A stretch of DNA of 64,000 nucleotides from Vibrio caribbeanicus ATCC BAA-2122. GTDB taxonomy: Bacteria > Pseudomonadota > Gammaproteobacteria > Enterobacterales > Vibrionaceae. How positions within the stretch are numbered: position 1 is the stretch's first letter; each line of letters opens with the position of its first letter. This document shows, in pieces, positions 38,221 through 47,450 of this stretch. The DNA is taken from the NCBI RefSeq assembly GCF_000165125.1, contig NZ_AEIU01000075.1:176546-240545 (forward strand). Reading direction: 5' to 3'. The notes below the pieces were generated by a model. The model did not search any database, was not told the DNA's origin, and saw nothing but the letters and a program-made list of their open reading frames with translations. The position numbers and the translations under genes are program-made.

Positions 38221-39615
38221 ATGAAGTCGTGTTACAAAGTGTGCTTTTTAGGCATTTCCATAATATGTTCAGTTTCGTCATCGTTTGCGTTTGACAAAAA
38301 GTCGGGCGGTGACACTTCAGTACGTAAAGAGGGTGCAAATGCATTCTCATTGCCTGCAGGAAACTTGCCTCTTACAAAGCGCCTTGACTTTAGTGTTGGA
38401 AACAGCTTTTTTCGAAATCCTTGGGTGTCCTCCCCTGCTTCGACGGATGCGAGAGATGGCTTAGGACCTCTTTTCAATACTAATGGATGCCAAAATTGTC
38501 ACATTAAAGATGGCAGGGGCCACCCTCCTGAAGAGGGGGATGTTCATGCAGTATCTATGTTGATTCGCCTTAGTATCCCTGCAATAACGCCAGAACAAAA
38601 AAAAGCGTTTATCATCGACGGGGTTATTCCTGAGCCAACTTACGGGGGACAACTGCAAGACTTTGCAGTGCACGATAAAGCCCCTGAAGGACAGATCGGT
38701 ATCACTTATACAGAGTTTCCGGTGTCTTTTTCCGATGGTACGAAAGTGATGTTGCGAAAACCTACTATTTCAATTTCAGATTTAGGGTATGGTCCTCTTC
38801 ATCCTGATACTCAGATGTCAGCAAGAGTAGCACCGCCCATGATAGGTCTTGGTTTGCTCGAGAGTATTCCAGATACAACTTTGCTTGAGTGGGCAGATGA
38901 AGACGATGCAGATAATGATGGTATTTCAGGAAAAGTAAATCGTGTATGGGACGTGAGAACTCAAACTTTTGCCCTAGGTAAATTTGGCTGGAAAGCGGGC
39001 CAGCCTAATCTTATGCAGCAGAATGCGGCAGCGTTCAACGGTGATGTTGGATTGACCTCTACACTATTCCCCAATGAAAACTGTACAACCAAACAGACGA
39101 TATGTCAGGATCTGCCTAACGGCGGTTCACCGGAAGTGAGTGATAATATTCTGAAATTTGTTGAGTTCTATTCTCAACACCTTGCCGTTCCGATTCGAAG
39201 AAATATTAATGATCCTATGGTTGAAAAAGGTAAAGAACTGTTTCTTAAGTCAGATTGTCAAAGTTGCCATAAGACCAATATTACAACGGAAGAACGCTCG
39301 GGTTTACCAGCACTCTCGAAACAAACTATTCATCCTTATACAGACTTGCTCTTACACGATATGGGGCCAGGTTTGGCGGATAATCGCCCAGAATATCTTG
39401 CAAATGGACGAGAGTGGAGGACGCAGCCTCTGTGGGGGATTGGATATACGAAGGAAGTCAATAATCACACCTATTTCTTGCATGATGGTAGAGCACGTAG
39501 CCTAATGGAAGCCGTTTTATGGCACGGTGGTGAGGCGGAAGCATCTAAACAGAAGGTGCTAGATTTTAATCAGCAAGAGAGAGAAGCTCTCGTTGCATTT
39601 TTGAATTCTCTATAG
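38221..39615 (+). CDS. Dihaem c-type oxidoreductase, DUF1111 family
   Basis: The protein has a signal peptide (MKSCYKVCFLGISIICS, ending SSFA) and two CxxCH haem c sites: CQNCH at 90-94 and CQSCH at 346-350. These give the two-domain layout of cytochrome c peroxidase-like DUF1111 proteins, often labelled thiol oxidoreductase. Its neighbours suggest electron transfer to or from iron during uptake, perhaps Fe(III) reduction or Fe(II) oxidation; this is inference. The ATG at 38221 opens the signal peptide; a GTG ten codons earlier (38191) is also in frame. Confidence 0.85.
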   Translation: MKSCYKVCFLGISIICSVSSSFAFDKKSGGDTSVRKEGANAFSLPAGNLPLTKRLDFSVGNSFFRNPWVSSPASTDARDGLGPLFNTNGCQNCHIKDGRGHPPEEGDVHAVSMLIRLSIPAITPEQKKAFIIDGVIPEPTYGGQLQDFAVHDKAPEGQIGITYTEFPVSFSDGTKVMLRKPTISISDLGYGPLHPDTQMSARVAPPMIGLGLLESIPDTTLLEWADEDDADNDGISGKVNRVWDVRTQTFALGKFGWKAGQPNLMQQNAAAFNGDVGLTSTLFPNENCTTKQTICQDLPNGGSPEVSDNILKFVEFYSQHLAVPIRRNINDPMVEKGKELFLKSDCQSCHKTNITTEERSGLPALSKQTIHPYTDLLLHDMGPGLADNRPEYLANGREWRTQPLWGIGYTKEVNNHTYFLHDGRARSLMEAVLWHGGEAEASKQKVLDFNQQEREALVAFLNSL

Positions 39616-39624
39616 GTAAACAAA

Positions 39625-40656
39625 TTGATTTGTAGAAAATTATTTTTAGCAGGGGCCATTTTTAGCGTTTTGTCTGGGTGTCAGACAAGGCCCATCGACA
39701 ATATTACACTTTCAAAGAATCAGCATGTAAGTCATGGTGTTTATGAGGTGGAGCTTAATAGTGCCCGATTATTTAGAGATGAGTCTAAAAAGCTCACCAT
39801 GGATATGCAATCGTACTGTGACGGCGAGATAAGTCGAAGTGCGTTACAAGGAAGTTGGTTTAGAGTGATGTCAAAGTGGATGGCAATACAAGGGCAAGGA
39901 AGAGGTCCCGAAGCTGCCCTCGCACAAAGTTGGAATATCCAGCTGTGGCCAGATAAAAAAAATACAACAGGGCGCAAAATGAGAGCCATTTTTAGTTCAT
40001 CTAAAAGTTGGTCTCAAGAAGAAATTGCGAATCAAAGTGTTGCTGTTCAGGGGGTTGGAGCTATAGAGTGGTTACTGTTTGATCAGGCGTCACCATTAAC
40101 ACGTGAAGATAAAACTTGTAAGACGGCAGTCGCGATTACTGAAAACTTAGCAATAAATGCTCAGGAAATTGGTGAAGCGTGGGAAATTAACCCTTGGTCT
40201 GATCTTGATGAACAACAATGGTACTCTGAATATATTTCATTACTGTCTAATCAATTGAGCTATAGCTTGAAAAAAATGACACTGCCCTTGGCTAAATTTG
40301 GCCATCCCCGTCCATATTTTTCTGAATCTTGGCGTTCGCAAGCATCTTTGCAAAACTTAAAATCAAATATTCTTGCTATGCAGAGGCTATACCTTGCCGG
40401 TGGCAATGGACTTGACAAAGTATTGAGAGATAGAGGGAATGCATATCTAGCTGATAGAATAGTTCGTCAGTTTGAATTCATGATTGATACTTGGCCTTCA
40501 GAAGAGAGCTTGTTTGAGCTTGTTCAATCAAAATCAGGCTATCAAAATGTGTATTCTCAGTTTAATAAGCTTGAGCATCTGCAATATTTGATTCATGAGG
40601 AAGTAGCGGTCGAACTCGGCGTAATTATAGGGTTTAATTCAACAGATGGTGACTAA
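39625..40656 (+). CDS. Imelysin-like lipoprotein
   Basis: The 343-residue protein begins at TTG nine bases after the previous stop. It has a lipoprotein signal peptide with lipobox LSGC (Cys19). The helical body is a second imelysin-type domain, more diverged than the first gene product; it contains SWNIQLWPDKKN and AVQGVGAIEWLLFDQ, where the GxHxxE His appears to be replaced. It is probably anchored to a membrane facing the periplasm. It overlaps the next gene by 11 bases, so the two are translationally linked. Confidence 0.8.
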   Translation: MICRKLFLAGAIFSVLSGCQTRPIDNITLSKNQHVSHGVYEVELNSARLFRDESKKLTMDMQSYCDGEISRSALQGSWFRVMSKWMAIQGQGRGPEAALAQSWNIQLWPDKKNTTGRKMRAIFSSSKSWSQEEIANQSVAVQGVGAIEWLLFDQASPLTREDKTCKTAVAITENLAINAQEIGEAWEINPWSDLDEQQWYSEYISLLSNQLSYSLKKMTLPLAKFGHPRPYFSESWRSQASLQNLKSNILAMQRLYLAGGNGLDKVLRDRGNAYLADRIVRQFEFMIDTWPSEESLFELVQSKSGYQNVYSQFNKLEHLQYLIHEEVAVELGVIIGFNSTDGD

Positions 40657-41722
40657 TCAAACACGAAGATCTTTATTAAAGGCCGCATTACTTGGTGCTG
40701 CTTACCCTCTAGTTGGCTGCGCGACATCTCCAGAGAAACCAGGTAGTCCGAAATTGTTAGGTTGTGCGATTACGGGTCGAGACAAGTTTAAAGTTGTTGT
40801 TGCTGACGAGCATGGGATGCCAATTAGACAATTAGCTCTACCTGCACGAGGGCATGGTGTTGCATCAAATGCGAAATACAGGCACGCTGTTGCCTTCGGG
40901 CGTAGGCCTGGCACTTTCTTTCAAGTATTTGACTACCAAACCGGTGAGAGTATTAAACTTCACCCAGCAGAGAAAAATCGCCATTTTTACGGTCACGGAG
41001 TTTTTTCAAATGACCATCAGTGGTTGTTCGCAACTGAAGGTGAACGAGGAACAAGTAGAGGTATTATAGGTGTCTACGATGTTCTGGCTGGATATAAAAA
41101 AGTCGCGGAGTTTACGGACTTTGGTTTGGGCCCTCATGAGGTCATTATAATGAAAGATAACACATTGGTAGTGGGAGTGGGAGGTGTCCATACCGATGGA
41201 AGAAAGCCGCTTAATATTGAAACCATGAAACCAAGTTTAAGTTACCTGAATGCTAATGGCTTTTTGATTGATAGCGTCGGTTTACCTGACCACAAGCTAA
41301 GTATTCGCCATTTAGCACATGATGGCGATAATACCGTATTATGTGGACAACAGTACCGAGGAACTCCTGATACAGCGCCAGCTTTAGTTGCAATGCATCA
41401 ACGAGGGCGAGGCCTACTTTCCTTAAAAGCGGAACCTGAACAGTGGGCCAGATTCAATCATTATATTGCTAGTATTGCGGCAACTAAAGATTGGATACTG
41501 GCAACATCACCTAGAGGTAACTGTTATGGTATATGGTCTAAACACACTCAAGAGTTGGTTGAATTGAGTCCTTTACCTGATGCTTCTGGTGTTGTGGTTC
41601 AAGGAGAACAGTTTAAAATAAGCTCTGGCGCTGGCGGGGTTGTCAGCCAATCTGAGCCAAGACACAAGACAACTCTTCAATCAAGAGTACAGTGGGACAA
41701 CCACTGGTCAGTGATAGTTTAG
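40646..41722 (+). CDS. DUF1513 family protein with Tat lipoprotein signal
   Basis: The 358-residue protein has a twin-arginine motif (TRRSLLKA, Arg7-Arg8) and a lipobox-like VGC at Cys25, so it is probably exported folded and lipid-anchored. The rest looks like a beta-propeller (GHGVASNAKYRHAVAFGRRPG, GHGVFSNDHQWLFATEGE, GLGPHEVIIM, HLAHDGDNTVLCGQQ), as in DUF1513. Members are regularly found with imelysin genes. A role in iron binding or maturation is inferred from this company. It is the last gene of the Fur-controlled run. Confidence 0.8.
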   Translation: MVTNQTRRSLLKAALLGAAYPLVGCATSPEKPGSPKLLGCAITGRDKFKVVVADEHGMPIRQLALPARGHGVASNAKYRHAVAFGRRPGTFFQVFDYQTGESIKLHPAEKNRHFYGHGVFSNDHQWLFATEGERGTSRGIIGVYDVLAGYKKVAEFTDFGLGPHEVIIMKDNTLVVGVGGVHTDGRKPLNIETMKPSLSYLNANGFLIDSVGLPDHKLSIRHLAHDGDNTVLCGQQYRGTPDTAPALVAMHQRGRGLLSLKAEPEQWARFNHYIASIAATKDWILATSPRGNCYGIWSKHTQELVELSPLPDASGVVVQGEQFKISSGAGGVVSQSEPRHKTTLQSRVQWDNHWSVIV

Positions 41723-41827
41723 AAAATGCATCTGAGATAGCTTTTAGCAATAAATTTATCAACAAATCTGATGAAGTGCTTTAACTCTGCCATACTTTGG
41801 GATGGAGTTAATTCTGAGGGTAAAACG

Positions 41828-43381
41828 ATGAGAAAGATTCGCGGTTTAATACTCGTTTTATTCATCGTTCCTTATATGAGCCAAGCTTCTCAGTACTTCA
41901 ATAACATTGGCTGGCTTGATGCAACAAGCCAGCTTGCCAAACTTCTACAATACCCTGCTGTTGTTGAGGATATTTATCGTAATAATGACCGTCAGATGAT
42001 TTGGTTTGACCTGCACCAGAGCAGTAAATTAGAGTTTCAGCTTGAGGTTATACATCACGCAAATTTTAGTCCACTTTTCTCTCGTCAACTTAGCTATCTA
42101 CAGTTTTATAGAAAAAGTAACCGTTGGTATGAGTATGACGTTTTGGCAACAGACACCTTACTTCTATATTTGAGCTATGCTAACGTGGCCAACAAAATGG
42201 GGCACAAATGGTTTTTCAAGCGCAAAATGAATGAGCCATTACCTCTACCTCCCAACAGTGCCCTTGTTGCTACTCATCGAGCAATAGATCGTCAAGAGTT
42301 GGGCATTCTTATCGCAGCGTACACGCCCACAACACTTGGCTATAAATATCTCATTGACACTTATTTAAATATGGTTAGGTTCCAAAAGATGAATGTCTTA
42401 ATCTACAGGCAAAATGGCATAAAAGAAATGGGAGACAGATTGGAGAATCGCGCTATTTTACTGAGAAGATTAGAGATGGTGGGTATTGATATCCACAGAG
42501 TACGCAAAGATGTGACTTGGTATGATGCCTCTCTAGAAGACGCTATAAAACAGTTTCAAAGCTTACATGGTATCGAAGTCGATGGTGTTATTGGTCCGGT
42601 AACTATTAAGTGGCTGAATCTTTCTGTGAACAAAAGGTTATCCATTCTAGCAATTAATGCTGAAAGAATACGTTACTGGCCAGATCAGAGAGAACAGTTA
42701 ATCGTCGTAAATGTTCCAAGCTTTCATTTGAAGTATTGGCGTCTAGGCGAAACCGTATTTGAATCAAAAGTTGTTGTAGGGAGGCGAGGTCGTCCGACTC
42801 CGGTGATGACAACTAAGCTTCATTCACTTATTTTGAACCCAACTTGGAACGTTCCATGGAGGATCATGGTTGAAGATATTATCCCCAAAGTCAAAAAGGA
42901 TAAAAATTATTTGGTACGTCACAACATCAAGATTGTACCTAAATGGGGAGCGAGTGATTTCATCAACCCTGAAAGCATAGATTGGGATAGACTTAAACCT
43001 AGCAGATTTCCCTATCAAATGACTCAAATGTCGGGGGATAAGAACGCGCTAGGGCTGTTTAAATTTAATACACCGAACAGACGTGCAATCTATCTTCATG
43101 ATACTCCGGTAAAAAGTCTTTTTGACGAAACACAACGTGCATTCAGTTCGGGTTGTATTCGAATAGAGCACGCCGACCTATTTGCCGATTTACTTCTTGA
43201 GTCGGAAGGATTGGTTATAGAAGAAGAGGATAACGAACCTCTTGGCTCTAACCAATCGATACCACTTAAAAGTAGAATACCAGTTCATATTATTTACCAG
43301 ACTGCATGGTATGAGGGAGGAAATGTTCATTACCGCGAAGATATTTACCGTATGGATAGGTTTCGATACACCAAAAGCTAA
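41828..43381 (+). CDS. ldtD: L,D-transpeptidase of the YcbB/LdtD type
   Basis: The enzyme forms 3-3 crosslinks in peptidoglycan in the periplasm. From ATG 41828 (GAGGG seven bases upstream) it has 517 residues and a signal peptide (MRKIRGLILVLFIVPYMSQAS). A peptidoglycan-binding domain (LEDAIKQFQSLHGIEVDGVIG) precedes the YkuD catalytic domain with HDTP and SSGCIRIEHADLFA; the catalytic Cys is 443. The next gene is a YcbK homologue, the same order as ycbB-ycbK in E. coli. A frame opening at 41771 is less likely. Confidence 0.92.
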   Translation: MRKIRGLILVLFIVPYMSQASQYFNNIGWLDATSQLAKLLQYPAVVEDIYRNNDRQMIWFDLHQSSKLEFQLEVIHHANFSPLFSRQLSYLQFYRKSNRWYEYDVLATDTLLLYLSYANVANKMGHKWFFKRKMNEPLPLPPNSALVATHRAIDRQELGILIAAYTPTTLGYKYLIDTYLNMVRFQKMNVLIYRQNGIKEMGDRLENRAILLRRLEMVGIDIHRVRKDVTWYDASLEDAIKQFQSLHGIEVDGVIGPVTIKWLNLSVNKRLSILAINAERIRYWPDQREQLIVVNVPSFHLKYWRLGETVFESKVVVGRRGRPTPVMTTKLHSLILNPTWNVPWRIMVEDIIPKVKKDKNYLVRHNIKIVPKWGASDFINPESIDWDRLKPSRFPYQMTQMSGDKNALGLFKFNTPNRRAIYLHDTPVKSLFDETQRAFSSGCIRIEHADLFADLLLESEGLVIEEEDNEPLGSNQSIPLKSRIPVHIIYQTAWYEGGNVHYREDIYRMDRFRYTKS

Positions 43382-43554
43382 TACTGACTGAAAAATGACA
43401 TTTTCTTGGGGAAAAAAAACTGATTACGCTCAATAACTAACCGCGCTACTCGTTCTTGTTCTTATTTTTGCACGATTTTTGCATTTGCACTTACTCACTG
43501 AGTTCTGTAGTGTCCACGTTTTGACCAAAAAACGTAAGAATCAAGGTAGTAAGA

Positions 43555-44103
43555 GTGGTATTGTCTCGACGAAATTTTATGAAGCTCGCAGGAGGAAGTA
43601 TTGCGGTCGCAAGTTGCAACCCAAAAGCTTTATTTGCCAATGAAAGGGAATCAGCACGAAGCCTAGCAATGAAAAGTCTTCACACGGGTGAGTGTATAGA
43701 AACATGTTATTTCAACGGCAGGCATTATGTTGAGAGTGAAATAAGAAAGCTGAACTATTTATGTCGTGATTTTAGGCGTGAAGAAGTTACGCCAATGGAT
43801 AAGCGACTATTCGACCATATCGATGGAATACAGAATTTATTGGGCATTCAAGCCGAAGTTCTTCTTATTTCTGGGTATCGTTCTCCTGCCACGAACGAAG
43901 AATTACGTAAGCTATCCAAGGGTGTAGCAAAACGTAGTTATCATACATTAGGTCAGGCAATTGATTTCCGTTTGGATGGGGTCGACCTAAAGCAGGTTAG
44001 AGACGCTGCTTTTGAGTTAAAATTAGGTGGACTCGGTTATTACCCTGGTAGTGATTTCATTCATATTGATACTGGCCCAGTAAGGTACTGGAAGTACGGT
44101 TGA
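43555..44103 (+). CDS. ycbK: YcbK/DUF882 family M15-type peptidase with Tat signal
   Basis: The 182-residue protein has a twin-arginine signal (SRRNFMKLAGG) and a peptidase M15A-like domain with LLISGYRSPATNEELR, SYHTLGQAIDFRLDGV and FIHIDTGPVRYW, which supply the zinc His/Asp/His set. It probably trims peptide cross-bridges in the cell wall. The start is GTG with AAGG eight bases upstream; an in-frame TTG two codons later is the alternative. It follows ldtD and precedes gloC, the conserved order. Confidence 0.9.
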   Translation: MVLSRRNFMKLAGGSIAVASCNPKALFANERESARSLAMKSLHTGECIETCYFNGRHYVESEIRKLNYLCRDFRREEVTPMDKRLFDHIDGIQNLLGIQAEVLLISGYRSPATNEELRKLSKGVAKRSYHTLGQAIDFRLDGVDLKQVRDAAFELKLGGLGYYPGSDFIHIDTGPVRYWKYG

Positions 44104-44178
44104 CTCTAATTGAGTTGTCAAAGAGCAAGACAAATGTCATAGTGCTGCCAATCTTGATATTTGCAATTAGGTTACCTC

Positions 44179-44820
44179 ATGTCATTGAAATACAGAACAC
44201 TTCCAGTCACTCCCTTTGCTCAAAACTGCTCTATTGTGTGGTGCGATGAGACAATGGAAGCGATCGTCATCGATCCCGGTGGCGATATCGAACAATTAGA
44301 AGCACTCATTGATAATCTTAATGTCAATGTTGTAAACCTAGTTCTGACCCATGGCCATTTAGATCATGTCGGTGGAACAGAGAAGCTATCTGAGGCCTTG
44401 GGTGGTATCGCCATTATTGGTCCTCACCACGAAGACCTTTTCTGGTTAGAGGGGCTGGAAAAGCAAAGTCAAATGTTTGGCTTTCCCATAACTAAAGCGT
44501 TTAAACCTAGTAAATGGCTCTCTGAAGGGGATTCGGTAAGATTTGGTAATCAAATAATGGAAGTGCTACATACACCGGGCCATACGCCAGGGCATGTTGT
44601 ACTATTTTGCCGTGATGCAAAGTTGGCCTTTGTTGGAGATGTACTTTTTAATGGCTCAGTTGGTAGGACAGATTTTCCGAAAGGTGATTTTGATACACTG
44701 ATTGAATCAATAAAGACTAAGCTTTGGCCTCTTGGAAATGATGTAAAGTTTGTTCCCGGACACGGGCCCGAATCGACCATAGGTCATGAACGCAAAACCA
44801 ATCCATTTGTTGCGGATTAA
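44179..44820 (+). CDS. gloC: Metallo-beta-lactamase fold hydrolase GloC (YcbL), glyoxalase II-like
   Basis: The enzyme hydrolyses S-lactoylglutathione-type thioesters. The 213 residues carry the binuclear metal motif THGHLDH (H58, H60, D62, H63), then HTPGHTPGHV, GDVLFNGSVGRTDFPKGD and a final PGHGPESTIGHE, all typical of YcbL. The ATG at 44179 is preceded by AGG seven bases upstream; an earlier in-frame TTG (44161) is less likely. It overlaps the convergent DUF2982 gene by four bases. Confidence 0.92.
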   Translation: MSLKYRTLPVTPFAQNCSIVWCDETMEAIVIDPGGDIEQLEALIDNLNVNVVNLVLTHGHLDHVGGTEKLSEALGGIAIIGPHHEDLFWLEGLEKQSQMFGFPITKAFKPSKWLSEGDSVRFGNQIMEVLHTPGHTPGHVVLFCRDAKLAFVGDVLFNGSVGRTDFPKGDFDTLIESIKTKLWPLGNDVKFVPGHGPESTIGHERKTNPFVAD

Positions 44821-45488
44821 GAGTAGTGTTTGCCTGCAGCTAGGTATCGTCTGGCCAATCCAATGAATTCCTCTACAGGTCTGTCTAGGTCATTTTCGGG
44901 GATAAATATGTCGTAGTCATAGTAGCCCCTTTGATACTGCATTCGGTTGGCTAGCATAGCTTGCAAGCCCTCAAACTGTTCACCTTGTGAGGTGGTGAAG
45001 CTCTTTGAATCTAACACCATATCTTCAAAGTGTTCAATATGATTTTGCTGTTTTGCTCCAAGGTATAAAAGTGAGCGCTGATTGAATAAGATTTCCGTTA
45101 TAATCCGTGGGCAAATGCTTTCTAAGTATGGGGAGTAATTTTTTAACTTTATGCCAACCCATGGAAGCGGGTGTTGCCATCCATCGTTGTCTGTGTAGAC
45201 ACAACGACCAATTTTCTCAATGTTGCACCATTGAGTTACCCATCCCCCCTTATAGAGGTGCTGTTGCAAGTGAGTCGCTGTCAAAGTGAACCTAACCACA
45301 GCTCTAATCATCATCATGTAACCAAATAATATTATAACGATTGAAAGGCATACCGTGACCAAAACCTGTTTCACGTTTGGCGCGATTAGGATTAAAGACA
45401 TAACACACGCGCCAAAGAATAAGGTTAACCATTTCACCGAGGTTGATGAAAAAATAAAAGACTGATTTGTTAAATGTATTGTTTGCAT
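44817..45488 (-). CDS. DUF2982 family membrane protein
   Basis: The 223-residue protein has two N-terminal membrane spans (about residues 18-38 and 42-62) followed by a soluble domain with GWQHPLPWVGIKLKNYSPYLE and YYDYDIFIPENDLDRPVEEF. I recognise it as DUF2982, restricted to gamma-proteobacteria, with no known function. It runs convergent to gloC with a four-base overlap and divergent from the winged-helix gene at 45711. Confidence 0.72.
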   Translation of the reverse strand: MQTIHLTNQSFIFSSTSVKWLTLFFGACVMSLILIAPNVKQVLVTVCLSIVIILFGYMMMIRAVVRFTLTATHLQQHLYKGGWVTQWCNIEKIGRCVYTDNDGWQHPLPWVGIKLKNYSPYLESICPRIITEILFNQRSLLYLGAKQQNHIEHFEDMVLDSKSFTTSQGEQFEGLQAMLANRMQYQRGYYDYDIFIPENDLDRPVEEFIGLARRYLAAGKHYS

Positions 45489-45591
45489 GCTCAGTAATAT
45501 ATCGTCTACGCTATATACTTAGTTATAGCATTAAGAGCAGGGTAGTCGATCACCGATGCTATTGACTATTTTGTAGCCATAGTGCTGTCTC

Positions 45592-45612
45592 TTGTGCATT
45601 TTTGTGGCACAA
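45592..45612. promoter_or_regulatory. Inverted repeat in the divergent region before the winged-helix gene
   Basis: TTGTGC and GCACAA are separated by nine bases. The site is about 100 bases before the winged-helix start and could be an operator. The evidence is weak. Confidence 0.25.
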
Positions 45613-45710
45613 AACACCCACAGCTCTATAATTGTTGACAAAATTTTGTTATAAAACGCGCTTCAAATTTTCACCACTGCCTTGTCTGCAGTGAAATGGA
45701 GAGGAACTCG

Positions 45711-46088
45711 ATGAGACTTGCTCACAAGCGTAAAGTGCAAGCTAAATTGCAAAAGCACGTCAAAGCGACAGTTACTGCATCAGCAAAAACTGTAAAAGCG
45801 AAGCCTAAAGCTGAAAAAGTAGTAGCTGAGAAGTCGGCACAAGCTAAAAAGCCAGCGCAAACGACGCTAAACTCAGACGTTAGTTTAACAACTAAGCAAC
45901 AACAAGTATTTGCTATCGTACAGGCTAATCCGAATGGCATTAACCCAAAATCCATCGGTCTTGAGGCCGGCCAGGAGGACTCTAAAGCAGCTTCGTGGGC
46001 AACTGGGGCTCTCAAAAAGCTGTTAGAGGAAAACCTGGTTGTAAAAGAGCAGGCATCAGGAAACAAAGTGATGTACAAGCCAGCCTAA
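45711..46088 (+). CDS. Winged-helix (MarR-like) DNA-binding protein with lysine/alanine-rich N-terminal tail
   Basis: The 125-residue protein has two parts. Residues 1-50 are a basic Lys/Ala/Val repeat-like tail (HKRKVQAKLQKHVKATVTAS, KTVKAKPKAEKVVAEK), similar in feel to histone H1 tails. Residues 58-125 form a winged helix (LTTKQQQVFAIVQANPNGIN, ASWATGALKKLLEENLVVKE). GAGGAACTCG before the ATG at 45711 is an excellent ribosome binding site; an ATG five codons earlier is not used in my view. It is probably a DNA-binding protein, local regulator or nucleoid-associated. A strong terminator follows. Confidence 0.7.
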   Translation: MRLAHKRKVQAKLQKHVKATVTASAKTVKAKPKAEKVVAEKSAQAKKPAQTTLNSDVSLTTKQQQVFAIVQANPNGINPKSIGLEAGQEDSKAASWATGALKKLLEENLVVKEQASGNKVMYKPA

Positions 46089-46118
46089 CTCTCTCAAGAA
46101 GTTAACCATCTAAAAAAG

Positions 46119-46143
46119 CCTTGACGTTGTCGAGGTTTTTTTT
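46119..46143 (+). terminator. Terminator of the winged-helix gene
   Basis: CCTTGAC-GTT-GTCGAGG (one G-T pair) followed by eight T. Confidence 0.8.
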
Positions 46144-46272
46144 GATATATTGTGTTTTTGTACACAAACTACAAATATGATTTCATGAGTGTGGCTCTTT
46201 CTTGTTAATATTTCGAGTGTCCTGAAAACATTTGTTGTACTTTAGCTCTTAGTACTTCGAGGAATTGTGGCT

Positions 46273-46614
46273 ATGTCTCTTCTTTCAAATAAGCACTCTT
46301 ATTATCACGCTCATATTTACTTTGACCGAGAAACATTGAACTTTGCTAAACAGTTGAGGCGCAGTATTAGTCAAGTGTTTGATTTAGAGATCGGAGAGTT
46401 GCATCAAAAAAATGTTGGTCCCCATACTCTTTGGAGCTTCTCGGTGACTTTTGACAGTGAAAGATTCACAGTCCTATTGGCTTGGTTGGATAACTTCCGT
46501 GGTGATCTCTCAATTCTTATCCATGCGCTTACTGGGGATGATGTCAATGATCATACGAAATATACCTATTGGATAGGAACGCCTGTTCCACTTGATCTAT
46601 CAAGGCTGCCGTGA
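46273..46614 (+). CDS. DOPA 4,5-dioxygenase-like protein
   Basis: The 113-residue protein matches the small DOPA dioxygenase family, ring-opening enzymes of aromatic catechols first known from fungi and also found in bacteria. Conserved His-bearing blocks are YYHAHIYFD, GPHTLWSFSVTF, LIHALTGDDVNDHTKYTYWIG. The bacterial substrate is unknown. GAGGA lies nine bases before ATG 46273, and a GTG two codons earlier is possible. Its 3' end overlaps the convergent patatin gene by 49 bases. Confidence 0.8.
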   Translation: MSLLSNKHSYYHAHIYFDRETLNFAKQLRRSISQVFDLEIGELHQKNVGPHTLWSFSVTFDSERFTVLLAWLDNFRGDLSILIHALTGDDVNDHTKYTYWIGTPVPLDLSRLP

Positions 46615-47450
46615 GTTAAAAGTTGTTGAAGGTGTTTCTGTATTTGCTGATAACCTAACACTAAACCCATTTGGTAGCCAGTCTCAAGCTTTTTTCTGTC
46701 CATAGTCAATCGATTGATTGGAAAGTGACTAGGTGGGGCGAGTACATTCACGCTAACTCCTTCTGGTGGTGACTTTATGAAATCTAGCGCCTTATTATAA
46801 TGAATGGCTCTGGTCGATAGCGCTTGAATTATTCTGGGTTGTTGATTCAACATTGTTTTCATTGCCCAATTAACTTTCTTTTGCTGCATTCTATAGTTTA
46901 GAGGTCTTGATAGGATCACGGTAATATCCGTTGCACCTCGCTTGTAAGCCTCTATTACAGGTATAGAGTCTGAAATCCCACCGTCTGCGTGACAACTTTC
47001 AGGGGTACAGGGAGTAGAGCGATAAGCAATTGGCATCGCACTAGTAGCCTCAAGTAAATAATTTATATTCTTGTGATCTATGCGGTAGTATTCAGCGTGA
47101 CCAGTTGCGATGTTAGTAATTGAGGTAAAAAGGGGTATTGATGAGAAGAGTTGCTTCTTATTTAGTGGGTAAACCCTTTCTGACTCATTAAGTAACCACT
47201 GTATATCGACCAAGTGTCCTTTTTTAATGAACCTTATAGGATTAAAAAATTGTTTTTGAGTTGCTAGCTTAGTTATCACGTCGTAACTTCGCTTGTGTTG
47301 TTTGGATAAATAGTTTGCCAAATTTGACGTTCCAGCCGAAACACCTATCGCAAAGTCGTACGGGTAGAAATCTGCTTCAATATGAGCATCTAAAACACCG
47401 GCGGCAAAGATCCCTCTCATTGCACCCCCTTCAACAACAATGGCCTTCAT
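46566..47450 (-). CDS. Patatin-like phospholipase (YjjU type)
   Basis: The 294-residue protein carries the patatin catalytic elements: the oxyanion loop VEGGAMRGIFAAG at the N-terminus, the nucleophile GVSAG with its Ser near residue 38, and the Asp in HADGGISDSIPV. The layout, with no signal peptide, fits the cytoplasmic YjjU family of esterases. Lipid hydrolysis is likely; the substrate is unknown. The 49-base overlap with the convergent dioxygenase gene means that one or both C-termini may be recent extensions. Confidence 0.88.
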   Translation of the reverse strand: MKAIVVEGGAMRGIFAAGVLDAHIEADFYPYDFAIGVSAGTSNLANYLSKQHKRSYDVITKLATQKQFFNPIRFIKKGHLVDIQWLLNESERVYPLNKKQLFSSIPLFTSITNIATGHAEYYRIDHKNINYLLEATSAMPIAYRSTPCTPESCHADGGISDSIPVIEAYKRGATDITVILSRPLNYRMQQKKVNWAMKTMLNQQPRIIQALSTRAIHYNKALDFIKSPPEGVSVNVLAPPSHFPINRLTMDRKKLETGYQMGLVLGYQQIQKHLQQLLTHGSLDRSSGTGVPIQ

